Source: Pseudomonas alliivorans
Lineage (GTDB): Bacteria; Pseudomonadota; Gammaproteobacteria; Pseudomonadales; Pseudomonadaceae
Assembly (NCBI RefSeq): GCF_017826695.1
Contig: NZ_JAFFZW010000006.1
Location: 248,001-312,000 of the forward strand
Reading direction: 5' to 3'
DNA: 64,000 nt
The notes beneath the pieces were generated by a model, which searched no databases, was not told the origin of the DNA, and saw only the letters and a list, made by a program, of their open reading frames with translations. Made by a program: the position numbers and the translations under genes. Shown in pieces: positions 8,104 to 17,762 of this stretch. Numbering within the stretch: the first letter of the stretch is position 1; each line of letters begins with the position of its first letter.

Positions 8104-8946
8104 ATGAGCGAAGACCGATCGAGCAACGGACAAAAGTCATGGCTGGGTAAACTGACCCAGGCTTTTGTCCATGAGCCGAAAAACCGCCAGGAGCTGCTTG
8201 AGCTGCTGCGCGAAGCCCACCAGAACAAATTGCTGGACAGCGAAGCGCTGGCCATCGTCGAGGGCGCCATCCAGGTTGCCGACCTGCAGGTGCGCGACAT
8301 CATGGTGCCGCGCTCGCAGATGATCAGCATCAAGGCGACCCAGACACCCCGTGAATTCCTTCCTGCGGTCATCGATGCAGCGCATTCGCGCTATCCGGTG
8401 ATCGGTGAAAGCCACGACGACGTCCTCGGCGTGCTGCTGGCCAAGGATCTGCTGCCACTGATCCTCAAACCCGACGGCGACAGCGACGATGTCAGGAAAC
8501 TGTTGCGTCCGGCGACTTTCGTGCCGGAGTCCAAGCGTCTCAATGTGCTGTTGCGCGAATTTCGCGCCAACCATAACCACATGGCTATCGTCATCGACGA
8601 ATACGGCGGTGTGGCGGGTCTGGTGACGATTGAAGACGTGCTGGAACAGATCGTCGGCGACATCGAGGACGAGCATGACGTCGAGGAAGACAGTTTCATC
8701 AAGCCGCTGCCCAGCGGTGACTTTCTGGTCAAGGCCCTCACGCCGGTCGAAAACTTCAACGAGTTCTTCGACAGCGCGTTTTCCGACGAGGAATTCGACA
8801 CCGTCGGCGGACTGGTGATGAATGCTTTCGGCCACCTGCCAAAGCGCAACGAAATCACCGAAATCGGTGCCTATCGTTTCCGCATCCTGAGCGCAGACAG
8901 CCGTCGCATCCACTTGCTGCGCCTGAGTCCCATCAATCGTCCGTAA
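8104..8946 (+). CDS. corC: CBS-domain protein CorC (YbeX), Mg/Co efflux family
   Basis: A 280-residue soluble protein with a CBS pair (about 65-190, including DIMVPRSQM and VIDEYGGVAGLVTIEDVLEQ) and a C-terminal CorC/HlyC transporter-associated domain (about 205-280). It lacks the DUF21 membrane domain, as is usual for CorC/YbeX. The family is linked to magnesium/cobalt handling and, through its neighbours, to ribosome metabolism. It starts 5 bp after ybeY. Confidence 0.94.
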   Translation: MSEDRSSNGQKSWLGKLTQAFVHEPKNRQELLELLREAHQNKLLDSEALAIVEGAIQVADLQVRDIMVPRSQMISIKATQTPREFLPAVIDAAHSRYPVIGESHDDVLGVLLAKDLLPLILKPDGDSDDVRKLLRPATFVPESKRLNVLLREFRANHNHMAIVIDEYGGVAGLVTIEDVLEQIVGDIEDEHDVEEDSFIKPLPSGDFLVKALTPVENFNEFFDSAFSDEEFDTVGGLVMNAFGHLPKRNEITEIGAYRFRILSADSRRIHLLRLSPINRP

Positions 8947-8977
8947 AACCACCCTGATGCCGCTTTAAGGAACCAAC

Positions 8978-10498
8978 ATGCGCTGGATTACGCGTCCCGG
9001 CTGGCCCGGCAACCTGCTGGCCGTCGTTGCTGGCGGACTCACGACCCTGGCATTGGCCCCGTTCAATATCTGGCCTTTGATTCTGGTAGCCGTGGCGGTT
9101 TTTTATCTCGGACTGCGCGAGCTGAGTCCGCGTCAGGCGCTGGGTCGAGGCTGGTGCTACGGCTTTGGCCTGTTCGGCGCAGGCACCAGCTGGATCTACG
9201 TCAGCATTCACACCTACGGCGGTGCTTCGGTGCTGCTCGCAGGGTTGTTGATGCTGGCGTTTATCGCCGCCATCGCGCTGTTCTTCGCCCTCCCCGCCTG
9301 GGTGTGGGCGCGCTGGTTGCGGCGCAACGAAGCGCCACTGGCCGACGCGCTGGCATTCGCAGCGCTGTGGCTGGGCCAGGAAGCGTTTCGCGGCTGGTTT
9401 CTCACCGGTTTCCCCTGGCTGTACTCCGGCTACAGCCAGCTCGACGGACCGCTGGCGGGACTTGCACCCGTGGGCGGCGTCTGGCTGATTTCCTTCGCAC
9501 TGGGCCTGACCGCTGCATTGTTGTGCAACCTGCACCGCTTGCGGGCGCGTCAATCCTTCCTGGCGATTGGCGTGCTGCTGTTGCTGGCTCCCTGGGTCGC
9601 CGGACTGGCGCTCAAGGGTTACGCCTGGACATCGCCGTCCGGCAAGCCGCTGAAAGTGGTCACCATGCAGGGCAACATCGAACAGAGCATGAAGTGGGAC
9701 CCGCAAAAACTGAACGATCAGTTGGCGCTTTATCGCGACATGACCTTCAGGTCGCAACAGGCCGACCTGATCGTCTGGCCTGAAACCGCCGTACCGGTTC
9801 TCAAGGAAAGCGCCGAAGGTTACCTGTCGATGATGGGCAAATTCGCCTCCGAGCGCGGTGCGGCGCTGATCACCGGCGTGCCCGTGCGTGAGCTGACCGG
9901 GCGTGGCGAATACCGTTATTACAACGGCATCACCGTGACCGGCCAGGGTGATGGCACCTACTACAAGCAAAAACTCGTTCCATTCGGCGAATACGTGCCG
10001 CTGCAGGACGTTTTACGCGGGTTGATCGCGTTCTTCGACCTCCCGATGTCGGACTTCGCCCGAGGCCCGAACGATCAGGCGCTGCTGCAGGCCAAGGGTT
10101 ATCACATCGCGCCCTTCATCTGTTACGAGGTGGTCTACCCCGAATTTGCCGCAGGCCTGTCGGCCCAGAGCGATCTGTTGCTGACGGTCAGCAATGACAC
10201 CTGGTTCGGCACCTCGATCGGCCCGCTGCAGCATTTGCAAATGGCCCAGATGCGTGCGCTTGAAGCGGGGCGCTGGATGATCCGCGCCACCAACAATGGC
10301 GTTACCGGGCTGATCGATCCGTTCGGCAGGATCACGGTGCAGATCCCGCAGTTCGAGCGTGGCGTTTTGTATGGCGACGTAGTGCCGATGCAGGGCCTGA
10401 CCCCTTACCTGCACTGGCGTTCGTGGCCTCTGGCGATTGTCTGCCTGCTGCTGTTCGGCTGGGCCTTGCTGGCGGCACGTATTGCCAAAACGGTCTGA
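8978..10498 (+). CDS. lnt: apolipoprotein N-acyltransferase
   Basis: A 506-residue inner-membrane enzyme that N-acylates the terminal cysteine of lipoproteins, the last maturation step before Lol sorting. Several membrane segments occupy about residues 10-205. A nitrilase-fold domain follows with the catalytic triad Glu269 (VWPETAVP), Lys330 (YYKQKLVPFGE) and Cys382 (FICYEVVYPE), and a final membrane segment lies near 480-500. It begins 31 bp after corC and is probably cotranscribed. Confidence 0.97.
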   Translation: MRWITRPGWPGNLLAVVAGGLTTLALAPFNIWPLILVAVAVFYLGLRELSPRQALGRGWCYGFGLFGAGTSWIYVSIHTYGGASVLLAGLLMLAFIAAIALFFALPAWVWARWLRRNEAPLADALAFAALWLGQEAFRGWFLTGFPWLYSGYSQLDGPLAGLAPVGGVWLISFALGLTAALLCNLHRLRARQSFLAIGVLLLLAPWVAGLALKGYAWTSPSGKPLKVVTMQGNIEQSMKWDPQKLNDQLALYRDMTFRSQQADLIVWPETAVPVLKESAEGYLSMMGKFASERGAALITGVPVRELTGRGEYRYYNGITVTGQGDGTYYKQKLVPFGEYVPLQDVLRGLIAFFDLPMSDFARGPNDQALLQAKGYHIAPFICYEVVYPEFAAGLSAQSDLLLTVSNDTWFGTSIGPLQHLQMAQMRALEAGRWMIRATNNGVTGLIDPFGRITVQIPQFERGVLYGDVVPMQGLTPYLHWRSWPLAIVCLLLFGWALLAARIAKTV

Positions 10499-10546
10499 TC
10501 GGATTTCAGAGCAATCCCGGACTGCGGGGTTGCTCCTGACGACTGC

Positions 10547-11308
10547 TCAAGGGTAGATCAGCGGATAGACCAGCAACCCCATCGCTTCGTTGAGCAGCAC
10601 GCCGCTCTGCATGAATACCCGACTCTCGGGCAGCCAGCCGCCAAACGGCCGGGCATTGTCCACGCCCAGAAACCCCACGGGCGCACCCACCACGGTAAAA
10701 CCGGCCTTTTCGAAACTCCAGCGCGCCCTGGGCATATGCCAGGCCTGCGTCACCAGCACCACCCGCCTGATACCGTGAGCCTGCAGGATCCCGGCCGTCA
10801 GCGTGGCGTTTTCCCAGGTCGTCCGGCTGAGACCTTCCTGCCAGCGTACCGCAACGCCGAAATCATCCTGCAGTGACTGAGCCATGATCGCGGCTTCGCT
10901 GGGCGGCTCGTCATAGTGCAGGCCGCCGGTTGTCAGCACCGGCAGCCCGGACGCCCTGGAAAGGCGTGCCGCCAGCCGCAGCCGCTCCAGACCAATGCCC
11001 GTCGGCACATCGCCACCCCAGGTCGGCGAGTGACGCTCGCGCCCGCTGCCCAACACCACAATCGCGTCAGCCTGCTGCGCCAGACTTGCCCACTGGGCCT
11101 GCGGCAAAGGCGGGACCTGCTCCATTCTGCCTGCGGCCCACTCCACGACGACCGGCAGGCTCATCAGCCACAAACCACCAAGACCGGTTACGAAGCACAC
11201 GGCCGCAAGCCGCGGCCATGAGCGGCGCAACCACCAGGCTAGAATCAGCAGCAGGAACAGAATGCCGGGCGGCAAAAGAAGGGTCTTGAGCAGGTAACGC
11301 AAAGGCAT
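10547..11308 (-). CDS. ElyC/SanA/YdcF family envelope protein (DUF218)
   Basis: A 253-residue protein with two N-terminal membrane helices (about 10-30 and 36-55) and a periplasmic DUF218 domain (about 80-235). The domain carries the family motifs VVLGSG, the ENA segment of SRTTWENATLTAG, and VTQAWHMPRARWSF. The architecture is that of ElyC, which is involved in lipid-carrier and peptidoglycan metabolism in E. coli. Whether this copy has that exact role cannot be read from sequence. It converges with lnt and is monocistronic as far as I can see. Confidence 0.88.
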   Translation of the reverse strand: MPLRYLLKTLLLPPGILFLLLILAWWLRRSWPRLAAVCFVTGLGGLWLMSLPVVVEWAAGRMEQVPPLPQAQWASLAQQADAIVVLGSGRERHSPTWGGDVPTGIGLERLRLAARLSRASGLPVLTTGGLHYDEPPSEAAIMAQSLQDDFGVAVRWQEGLSRTTWENATLTAGILQAHGIRRVVLVTQAWHMPRARWSFEKAGFTVVGAPVGFLGVDNARPFGGWLPESRVFMQSGVLLNEAMGLLVYPLIYP

Positions 11309-11410
11309 CGGACATCTCCAGAGATGCCCGAAGCCTAAAAGGTTTGAAGCTAAGCAACAATGCTTACAAGGCAGGCCCGCAGCCTGCGGTGGGAAAGCCT
11401 GATCGTCGTA

Positions 11411-11761
11411 TCAGTTGTTGCGGCCTGACCGCATCGATGTCCTGCCATGCTTTCGATCTTTCAGCCAGATGATAGTGGCTGATCGTCCGGGCGCTCTGGC
11501 CAAACCGGTCTGCTCCAGTGATAGCGTGAAACAACCCTTTGACTTACCTTTAACAGCCCCGTTTGCCGCCATTGCGCCCTTTTCAAGGTAGGCCTCGATC
11601 AGCTCGAACTCGGCACTGCTCAACCCTTTGAGCTCAAGTACGGCAGGCGACTCGTTTCGGAGCCGAACCGCAGTACTTGCCATTTCAAGAGCAAGCCCGA
11701 GACGATCGATCAAACGTTCATACAGCTCATAAGTACTTACTGCGTGCTGCAACTCTGTCAT
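11411..11761 (-). CDS. hypothetical protein, 116 residues
   Basis: I do not recognise the family. The first 70 residues are helical (TYELYERLIDRLGLALEMAS, then LSSAEFELIEAYLEKGAMAA). The last 45 are basic and low in hydrophobics, ending HGRTSMRSGRNN. A good Shine-Dalgarno (GAGGTGAG) lies just before the ATG, so translation is plausible. The basic tail could reflect a frameshift or a DNA-binding tail. No partner gene is apparent. Confidence 0.55.
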   Translation of the reverse strand: MTELQHAVSTYELYERLIDRLGLALEMASTAVRLRNESPAVLELKGLSSAEFELIEAYLEKGAMAANGAVKGKSKGCFTLSLEQTGLARAPGRSATIIWLKDRKHGRTSMRSGRNN

Positions 11762-12072
11762 CCGCTCACCTCATTGAAGATAGAACATACCCTCGAGAAT
11801 GAGCTTAGCGCCCGCGCCGGAACAGGCAGATAAGTGCGACCAACGGCCAGAGACGGCGGTTGGACGGGGCCGTGGCTGCTGCGCATAGCAATCAGGACTC
11901 CCTCGATAGACGGCGCTCATGTATGCTACGACGCTTCCTGCCATTCCACTTCCGCTCTCTTGAGCCTGTACGCACCGCATAGACAGTTGCAATTGTCCGG
12001 CAAGCGGTGCAGACCTGACTCGGCGTAGCAATGAAGAGGTCAAGGGTCACTAATCTTTAGTCAAAAGTAGCC
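11762..12072. other. intergenic region upstream of leuS
   Basis: About 311 bp with no convincing gene. The leuS message must start here, but I could not pick a promoter with confidence. A short open frame on the minus strand (11771-12043) has no good ribosome binding site and skewed composition. Confidence 0.4.
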
Positions 12073-14679
12073 ATGCACGAACTCTATCAGCCCCGCGAAA
12101 TCGAAGCCGCCGCCCAGACCTTCTGGGAAGAGCAAAAGTCTTTTGAAGTCAGTGAACAGCCAGGCAAGGAAACCTACTATTGCCTGTCGATGTTCCCTTA
12201 CCCCAGCGGCAAGCTGCACATGGGTCATGTGCGCAACTACACCATCGGTGATGTGATCTCCCGCTATCAGCGCATGCTGGGCAAGAACGTCCTGCAGCCA
12301 CTGGGCTGGGACGCGTTCGGCATGCCGGCGGAAAACGCGGCCATCGACAACAACGTCGCACCGGCCAAGTGGACCTACGAAAACATCGATTACATGAAGA
12401 CCCAGCTCAAGAGCCTGGGCCTGGCCATCGACTGGTCGCGTGAAATCACCACCTGCAAGCCTGACTACTATCGCTGGGAACAATGGCTGTTCACTCGCCT
12501 GTTCGAAAAAGGCGTGATCTACCGCAAGAACGGCACCGTGAACTGGGACCCGGTCGATCAGACCGTTCTTGCCAACGAGCAGGTCATCGACGGTCGCGGC
12601 TGGCGTTCGGGCGCGCTGATCGAGAAGCGCGAAATCCCGATGTACTACTTCAAGATCACCGCCTATGCGGACGAACTGCTGGAGAGCCTCGACGAACTGC
12701 CGGGCTGGCCTGAACAGGTCAAGACCATGCAGCGCAACTGGATCGGCAAGTCCCGAGGCATGGAAGTGCAGTTCCCGTACGACCCGACCAGCATCGGCGA
12801 AGCCGGTTCGCTGAAAGTCTTCACCACCCGTCCAGACACGCTGATGGGCGCGACCTACGTGGCAGTGGCTGCCGAGCACCCGCTCGCGACCCTGGCGGCG
12901 AAGGAAGACGCGCAACTGCAAGCGTTCATCGATGAATGCAAAGGCGGCAGCGTCGCTGAAGCCGACGTCGCGACCCAGGAGAAGAAAGGCCTGCCGACCT
13001 CGCTGTTCGTCGAGCACCCGCTGACTGGCGAGAAGCTGCCGGTCTGGGTCGCCAACTATGTATTGATGCACTACGGCGACGGCGCGGTCATGGCTGTGCC
13101 GGCGCACGACGAGCGCGACTTCGAGTTCGCCACCAAGTACCACTTGCCGATCAAGCCTGTGGTACGTACCAGCGCGGGCGACGAAAGCCCGGCACCGTGG
13201 CAGGAAGCCTATGGCGAGCACGGCCCGCTGATCAACTCCGGCGAGTTCGACGGCCTGGACTTCACCGCCGCGTTCGACGCGATGGAAGCTGCGCTGGTCA
13301 AGAAAGGACTGGGCCAGTCACGCACCCAGTTCCGCCTGCGCGACTGGGGCATCAGCCGCCAGCGGTACTGGGGTTGCCCGATTCCGATCGTGCATTGCGA
13401 CACCTGTGGCGACGTTCCGGTCCCGGAAGATCAACTGCCTGTCGTGCTGCCCGAAGATGTCGTGCCGGATGGCGCAGGTTCGCCGCTGGCGCGCATGCCT
13501 GAGTTCTACGAGTGCAAGTGCCCGAAATGCGGCGCACCGGCCAAGCGTGAAACCGACACCATGGACACCTTCGTCGAGTCGTCCTGGTACTACGCCCGCT
13601 ACGCTTCCCCGCATTACGAAGGTGGCCTGGTCGAGCCGAACGCAGCCAACCACTGGCTGCCGGTCGATCAGTACATCGGCGGTATCGAACACGCCATCCT
13701 GCACCTGCTGTACGCACGCTTCTTCCACAAGCTGATGCGCGATGAAGGTCTGGTGACGTCCAACGAGCCGTTCAAGAACCTGCTGACCCAGGGCATGGTC
13801 AACGCCGAAACCTACTTCCGCATGGAAGCCAGCGGCAAGAAGACCTGGATCAACCCGGCCGACGTGACGCTGGAGCGTGACGCCAAGGCCAAGGTGATCA
13901 GCGCCAGGCTGACCAGCGATGGTCTGCCGGTCGAAATCGGCGGCACCGAAAAGATGTCGAAGTCGAAGAAAAACGGCATCGACCCGCAGACCATGATCGA
14001 TCAGTACGGCGCAGACACCTGCCGCCTGTTCATGATGTTCGCCTCGCCCCCTGACATGAGCCTGGAATGGTCCGATTCCGGCGTTGAAGGTTCGAGCCGC
14101 TTCCTTCGCCGCGTATGGCGTCTGGCACAGGCCCATGTCGCGCAGGGCGCGGCCGGCACACTGGATATTGCCGCGTTGAGCGATGACCAGAAGGCTATAC
14201 GCCGTTCGATTCATCAGGCGATCAAACAGGCCGGCCAGGATATTGGTCAGAACCAGAAATTCAACACCGCCATCGCTCAGGTGATGACGCTGATGAACGT
14301 GCTGGAAAAAGTCCCGCAGGCCACCGCACAGGACCGCGCGCTGCTTCAGGAAGGACTGGAAACCGTCACCCTGCTGTTGGCGCCGATCACGCCGCACATC
14401 AGCCACGAGTTGTGGAAGGAACTGGGCCACACCACGCCAGTCATTGATGCTGGCTGGCCTGCGCTGGATGAAAGCGCTCTGGTACAGGACACGCTGCAAC
14501 TGGTGATTCAGGTCAACGGCAAGCTGCGCGGTCACATCGAGATGCCCGCAAGCGTCAGCCGCGAAGAAGTGGAAGCGGCTGCCCGGATCAACGAGAACGT
14601 ACTGCGCTTCATTGATGGCCTGACGATCCGCAAGGTCATCGTTGTGCCAGGAAAACTGGTCAATATCGTCGCCAGCTGA
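12073..14679 (+). CDS. leuS: leucyl-tRNA synthetase
   Basis: An 868-residue class I aminoacyl-tRNA synthetase that charges tRNA-Leu. The HIGH-type motif is HMGH at 49-52 and the KMSKS loop at 627-631. Between them lie the CP1 editing domain (about 220-420) and a zinc-like CxxC region (CDTCGD, CPKCGAP). Length matches bacterial LeuRS. It leads the leuS-lptE-holA group, an arrangement conserved in gammaproteobacteria. Confidence 0.98.
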   Translation: MHELYQPREIEAAAQTFWEEQKSFEVSEQPGKETYYCLSMFPYPSGKLHMGHVRNYTIGDVISRYQRMLGKNVLQPLGWDAFGMPAENAAIDNNVAPAKWTYENIDYMKTQLKSLGLAIDWSREITTCKPDYYRWEQWLFTRLFEKGVIYRKNGTVNWDPVDQTVLANEQVIDGRGWRSGALIEKREIPMYYFKITAYADELLESLDELPGWPEQVKTMQRNWIGKSRGMEVQFPYDPTSIGEAGSLKVFTTRPDTLMGATYVAVAAEHPLATLAAKEDAQLQAFIDECKGGSVAEADVATQEKKGLPTSLFVEHPLTGEKLPVWVANYVLMHYGDGAVMAVPAHDERDFEFATKYHLPIKPVVRTSAGDESPAPWQEAYGEHGPLINSGEFDGLDFTAAFDAMEAALVKKGLGQSRTQFRLRDWGISRQRYWGCPIPIVHCDTCGDVPVPEDQLPVVLPEDVVPDGAGSPLARMPEFYECKCPKCGAPAKRETDTMDTFVESSWYYARYASPHYEGGLVEPNAANHWLPVDQYIGGIEHAILHLLYARFFHKLMRDEGLVTSNEPFKNLLTQGMVNAETYFRMEASGKKTWINPADVTLERDAKAKVISARLTSDGLPVEIGGTEKMSKSKKNGIDPQTMIDQYGADTCRLFMMFASPPDMSLEWSDSGVEGSSRFLRRVWRLAQAHVAQGAAGTLDIAALSDDQKAIRRSIHQAIKQAGQDIGQNQKFNTAIAQVMTLMNVLEKVPQATAQDRALLQEGLETVTLLLAPITPHISHELWKELGHTTPVIDAGWPALDESALVQDTLQLVIQVNGKLRGHIEMPASVSREEVEAAARINENVLRFIDGLTIRKVIVVPGKLVNIVAS

Positions 14680-14765
14680 TGAGATCGGGCACCCGGCAGA
14701 CCGGGTGCCGAACATATTTCCAGGGGCGCGAAGTCGGCCCACAAGGATTCAAGGGGAGCATCAAG

Positions 14766-15371
14766 ATGATCAAACGCAATTTGCTGGTGATGGGCCTTGC
14801 CGTTCTGCTGAGTGCCTGCGGCTTTCATCTGCGTGGCACTGGCACCGCCGAGCTGGCTATCAAGGAACTGGATGTCAGCGCGCGCAATGCCTACGGCGAA
14901 ACCGTCACTCAACTCACACGCGTACTGACCAGCTCAGGCGTGAAGGTCTACACGGGAGCACCTTACAAACTGGTGCTGGTCAATGAGGCTGAGACTCAGC
15001 GCAACGCAACGTTCAGCGGTTCGGGCCGTACTTCCGAATACCAGTTGACCAACACGCTTACGTACGAAGTGCGCGGTGAGAAGGATCGTTTTCTGCTGGG
15101 CGACAAGGTTAGCGTGGACCGTTCCTACGTTCACGACGGCAACAACCTGACAGGCTCCGACCAGGAAGCGGCTCAGGTCCGTGGCGAAATGCGCAACGAG
15201 CTGATTCAGAGAATGATGGCGCGTCTGCAGCAACTGACGCCGTCTCGTCTGGACGAACTGCAGGCCAAGGCCGACGCGGTCGCCAAGGCTGAAGCGCAAG
15301 CGCTGGAAGAAGCTCAGCGCATTCGTGACGAAACACCTCAACAGTCGCCTGTTGAAATCCCGAACAGGTAA
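14766..15371 (+). CDS. lptE: LPS-assembly lipoprotein
   Basis: A 201-residue outer-membrane lipoprotein that plugs the LptD barrel during lipopolysaccharide export. The signal peptide ends in the lipobox LLSAC with Cys18 as the lipidated residue, followed by the family-typical GFHLRG. The C-terminal third is charged and helical (AKADAVAKAEAQALEEAQ). The ATG at 14766 is chosen because it starts the signal peptide. It lies 86 bp after leuS. Confidence 0.95.
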   Translation: MIKRNLLVMGLAVLLSACGFHLRGTGTAELAIKELDVSARNAYGETVTQLTRVLTSSGVKVYTGAPYKLVLVNEAETQRNATFSGSGRTSEYQLTNTLTYEVRGEKDRFLLGDKVSVDRSYVHDGNNLTGSDQEAAQVRGEMRNELIQRMMARLQQLTPSRLDELQAKADAVAKAEAQALEEAQRIRDETPQQSPVEIPNR

Positions 15372-15413
15372 GTGTCCGGGGGCCGGTTCGCCGGCCCTGG
15401 CATTCTCTCGACG

Positions 15414-16451
15414 ATGAAACTCGCCCCCGCCCAACTCGGTAAACACCTGCAAGGCACGCTCGCGCCGGTCTACGTGATCAGTGGTGACGATCCGCTGCTC
15501 TGCCAGGAAGCTGCCGACGCCATCCGCACTGCGGCTCGCCAGCAAGGGTTCGACGAACGCCAGGTGTTCAGCGCCGATGCCAGCTTTGACTGGGGCACGC
15601 TGCTGCAGGCCGGTGCCAGCATGTCACTGTTTGCCGAGCGACGCCTTCTTGAGTTGCGTCTGCCTTCCGGCAAGCCCGGCGACAAGGGTGCCGCAGCACT
15701 GATCGAATACTGCGCCCGTCCTGCCGAGGACACGCTGCTCCTGATCAGCCTGCCCAAGCTGGACGGCAGCGCGCAGAAAACCAAGTGGGGCAAGGCGCTG
15801 GTCGAAGGCGCACAAACCCAGTTTGTGCAGATCTGGCCGGTGGACATCGGCCAGTTGCCGCAATGGATTCGTCAGCGCCTCTCACAGGCGGGGCTTGCGG
15901 CGACTCAGGATGCGGTCGAACTGATCGCCGCACGTGTCGAAGGCAACCTGCTGGCCGCTGCGCAGGAAATCGAAAAGCTCAAGCTGATGGCCGAGGACGG
16001 GCAGATCACCGTCGAAACCGTGCAGGCCGCTGTGGCCGACAGTGCACGTTTCGATGTGTTCGGCCTGACCGATGCCGTGCTCAACGGCGAAGCGGCACAT
16101 GCCTTGCGCATGCTGGAAGGGCTTCGCGGCGAAGGGGTCGAAACGCCTGTGATTCTCTGGGCCCTCACCCGTGAGCTACGTGCATTGGCCAATATGTCCC
16201 TGCAATTCAGCCAGGGCGTACCCATGGACAAGATTTTCAGCTCGGCCCGCCCACCGGTCTGGGACAAACGCAAACCGCTGATGAGCAAGGCCCTGCAACG
16301 TCATTCGGCAAAACGCTGGAGCCAGTTGCTCATGGATGCGCAACGCATCGATGCGCAGATCAAGGGTCAGGCAGCAGGCTCGCCATGGAGCAGCCTGAGC
16401 CGGCTTGCGCTGTTGATGGCCGGACAACGATTGCCATTGCCAGCGGAGTGA
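15414..16451 (+). CDS. holA: DNA polymerase III subunit delta
   Basis: A 345-residue clamp-loader subunit that opens the beta sliding clamp. It has the N-terminal AAA+-like fold without a working P-loop (VYVISGDDPLLCQEAADAIR), then the helical lid and collar region. The ATG at 15414 (MKLAPAQLGKHL) gives the usual length. It is 42 bp downstream of lptE, in the classic leuS-lptE-holA order. Confidence 0.96.
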   Translation: MKLAPAQLGKHLQGTLAPVYVISGDDPLLCQEAADAIRTAARQQGFDERQVFSADASFDWGTLLQAGASMSLFAERRLLELRLPSGKPGDKGAAALIEYCARPAEDTLLLISLPKLDGSAQKTKWGKALVEGAQTQFVQIWPVDIGQLPQWIRQRLSQAGLAATQDAVELIAARVEGNLLAAAQEIEKLKLMAEDGQITVETVQAAVADSARFDVFGLTDAVLNGEAAHALRMLEGLRGEGVETPVILWALTRELRALANMSLQFSQGVPMDKIFSSARPPVWDKRKPLMSKALQRHSAKRWSQLLMDAQRIDAQIKGQAAGSPWSSLSRLALLMAGQRLPLPAE

Positions 16452-16455
16452 TCCC

Positions 16456-16662
16456 GTGTCAGACGCATTCTTTCAGCTCTTTTTCGAAATCCCGCTTCGC
16501 TATATCTGCTACCCCATCGGCTGGCCGGTCGTGCGCATCGTGACGTGGGGGAAATACCCGAAGAAAGGCTCCTGGCTCAAAGACAACTGGCAAGCCGGAT
16601 GGACCAGTGCCACGGGATTCGTGATGCTGGTGTTTTCTATCGTCGCACTGTTCGTGCATTGA
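16456..16662 (+). CDS. small conserved membrane protein, 68 residues
   Basis: Begins with GTG 4 bp after holA. The protein has an amphipathic start (FFQLFFEIPLRYICYPIGWP), a tryptophan- and lysine-rich middle (WGKYPKKGSWLKDNWQAGW) and a C-terminal membrane helix (TGFVMLVFSIVALFVH). It is probably cotranscribed with holA. I do not recognise a function. Confidence 0.75.
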   Translation: MSDAFFQLFFEIPLRYICYPIGWPVVRIVTWGKYPKKGSWLKDNWQAGWTSATGFVMLVFSIVALFVH

Positions 16663-16834
16663 CCGAGTGACTGCTGTCAGCCACAGCAAAAACCGTCAAA
16701 CGAAGCGCAGTCGGCCTGAAAGAAACAATTTTTCAGGCGCCCACGACACCCCGCGACTCTCTGCGCTTTTTACTTCTCCCCTTCATTCAGGCTAAATGGC
16801 GGGGTTGATTACCCGCACGCGAACGGAACCTTTG

Positions 16835-17224
16835 ATGTCCCAACGACACACGACATCGGTCTGGATTGCCTGCTTTGCAGTGCTGTTCAGTCTGCTGGCC
16901 ATGCCACTGTCACCCAGCACGCCACGCGCGGCCGGGGAGCAGATGCTGTGGGGGACGTTCTGCAGTGGTGGCGGTACCCGACTGGTCGCCATTCCACTGG
17001 TCGAAGCGTCGCAAGGCATTCCTGACGATCAACAGCATCCGTCCACGATGCAACATTGCCCTTGCTGCTCGGGGTCGGTGTTTGTCGTCATCCCGCCCGG
17101 TTTCAGTCATGGGCTGGTAGCGCGTCTGGAGCCCGAGCGCTTTGCGCCTGCGATTTTCCTGATCCATGCCTCGCCGCGCCTGCAATGGCCGAGCGCCAAT
17201 CCACGAGCCTCCCCGCCGGTCTGA
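16835..17224 (+). CDS. DUF2946 family protein
   Basis: A 129-residue protein with an N-terminal membrane segment/signal (VWIACFAVLFSLLAMPLSP) and a short Cys/His motif HCPCCSG near the middle. DUF2946 proteins are usually found with copper chaperones and copper receptors. It opens a four-gene run with PCu(A)C, a second DUF2946 and a PepSY protein. The ATG at 16835 has GGAA upstream. An in-frame ATG at 16796 would add 13 residues. Confidence 0.75.
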   Translation: MSQRHTTSVWIACFAVLFSLLAMPLSPSTPRAAGEQMLWGTFCSGGGTRLVAIPLVEASQGIPDDQQHPSTMQHCPCCSGSVFVVIPPGFSHGLVARLEPERFAPAIFLIHASPRLQWPSANPRASPPV

Positions 17225-17278
17225 TACGCCGTTTGTTCGTGCCTCGATGCACCTGAATGGATTGACCGGAGAACCCCG

Positions 17279-17740
17279 ATGTTCAAGAAAGCCCTCGTGC
17301 TGGCCGCCCTGCTGATGCCTGCCTGTTTCGCCCACGCTCACCAGTACACCGCTGGCCAGATCATGATCGCTCACCCATGGTCCATGGAGCTGCCGCCCAA
17401 TGCCCCGACCGTCGCCGCCTATTTCGTGCTCGAAAACAAAGGTGACACCGCTGACCGTCTGCTGAGCGTCGACACGCCGATTGCAGGTCAGGCCCAACTG
17501 CATCAACACATACAGGCAGATGGCCTGATGAAGATGCAGCAGGTGCAGACCGTGGACGTTCCCGCAGGTGCCACCGTGACCTTCGCACCCATGGCGTGGC
17601 ACGTGATGCTGCTGGACATCAAGGACCGCTCGAAGCTGCTCGTCGGACAACGCTTTCCGATGACGCTGCATTTCGAGAAGGCCGGAGATGTTCAGGTGCA
17701 GGTCGTGGTACAAAAGCAGGCACCTGAACACCAGCACTGA
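17279..17740 (+). CDS. periplasmic copper chaperone PCu(A)C
   Basis: A 153-residue protein with a signal peptide (MFKKALVLAALLMPACFAHA). It carries the complete copper-binding pattern H-X10-M-X21-H-X-M, formed by His75, Met86, His108 and Met110. A His-containing tail (EHQH) may add metal affinity. The family binds Cu(I) in the periplasm and supports cytochrome oxidase assembly or copper acquisition. Flanking DUF2946 genes agree with a copper role. Confidence 0.93.
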   Translation: MFKKALVLAALLMPACFAHAHQYTAGQIMIAHPWSMELPPNAPTVAAYFVLENKGDTADRLLSVDTPIAGQAQLHQHIQADGLMKMQQVQTVDVPAGATVTFAPMAWHVMLLDIKDRSKLLVGQRFPMTLHFEKAGDVQVQVVVQKQAPEHQH

Positions 17741-17762
17741 GTAGCTTCCCAGATTGAGCGCC

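Noticed and set aside
11771..12043. 90-codon open frame upstream of leuS, minus strand
   Set aside because: No good ribosome binding site, skewed composition, and it would occupy the leuS promoter region.
12061..13221. 386-codon open frame on the minus strand of leuS
   Set aside because: Antisense to leuS with no family resemblance; a high-G+C shadow.
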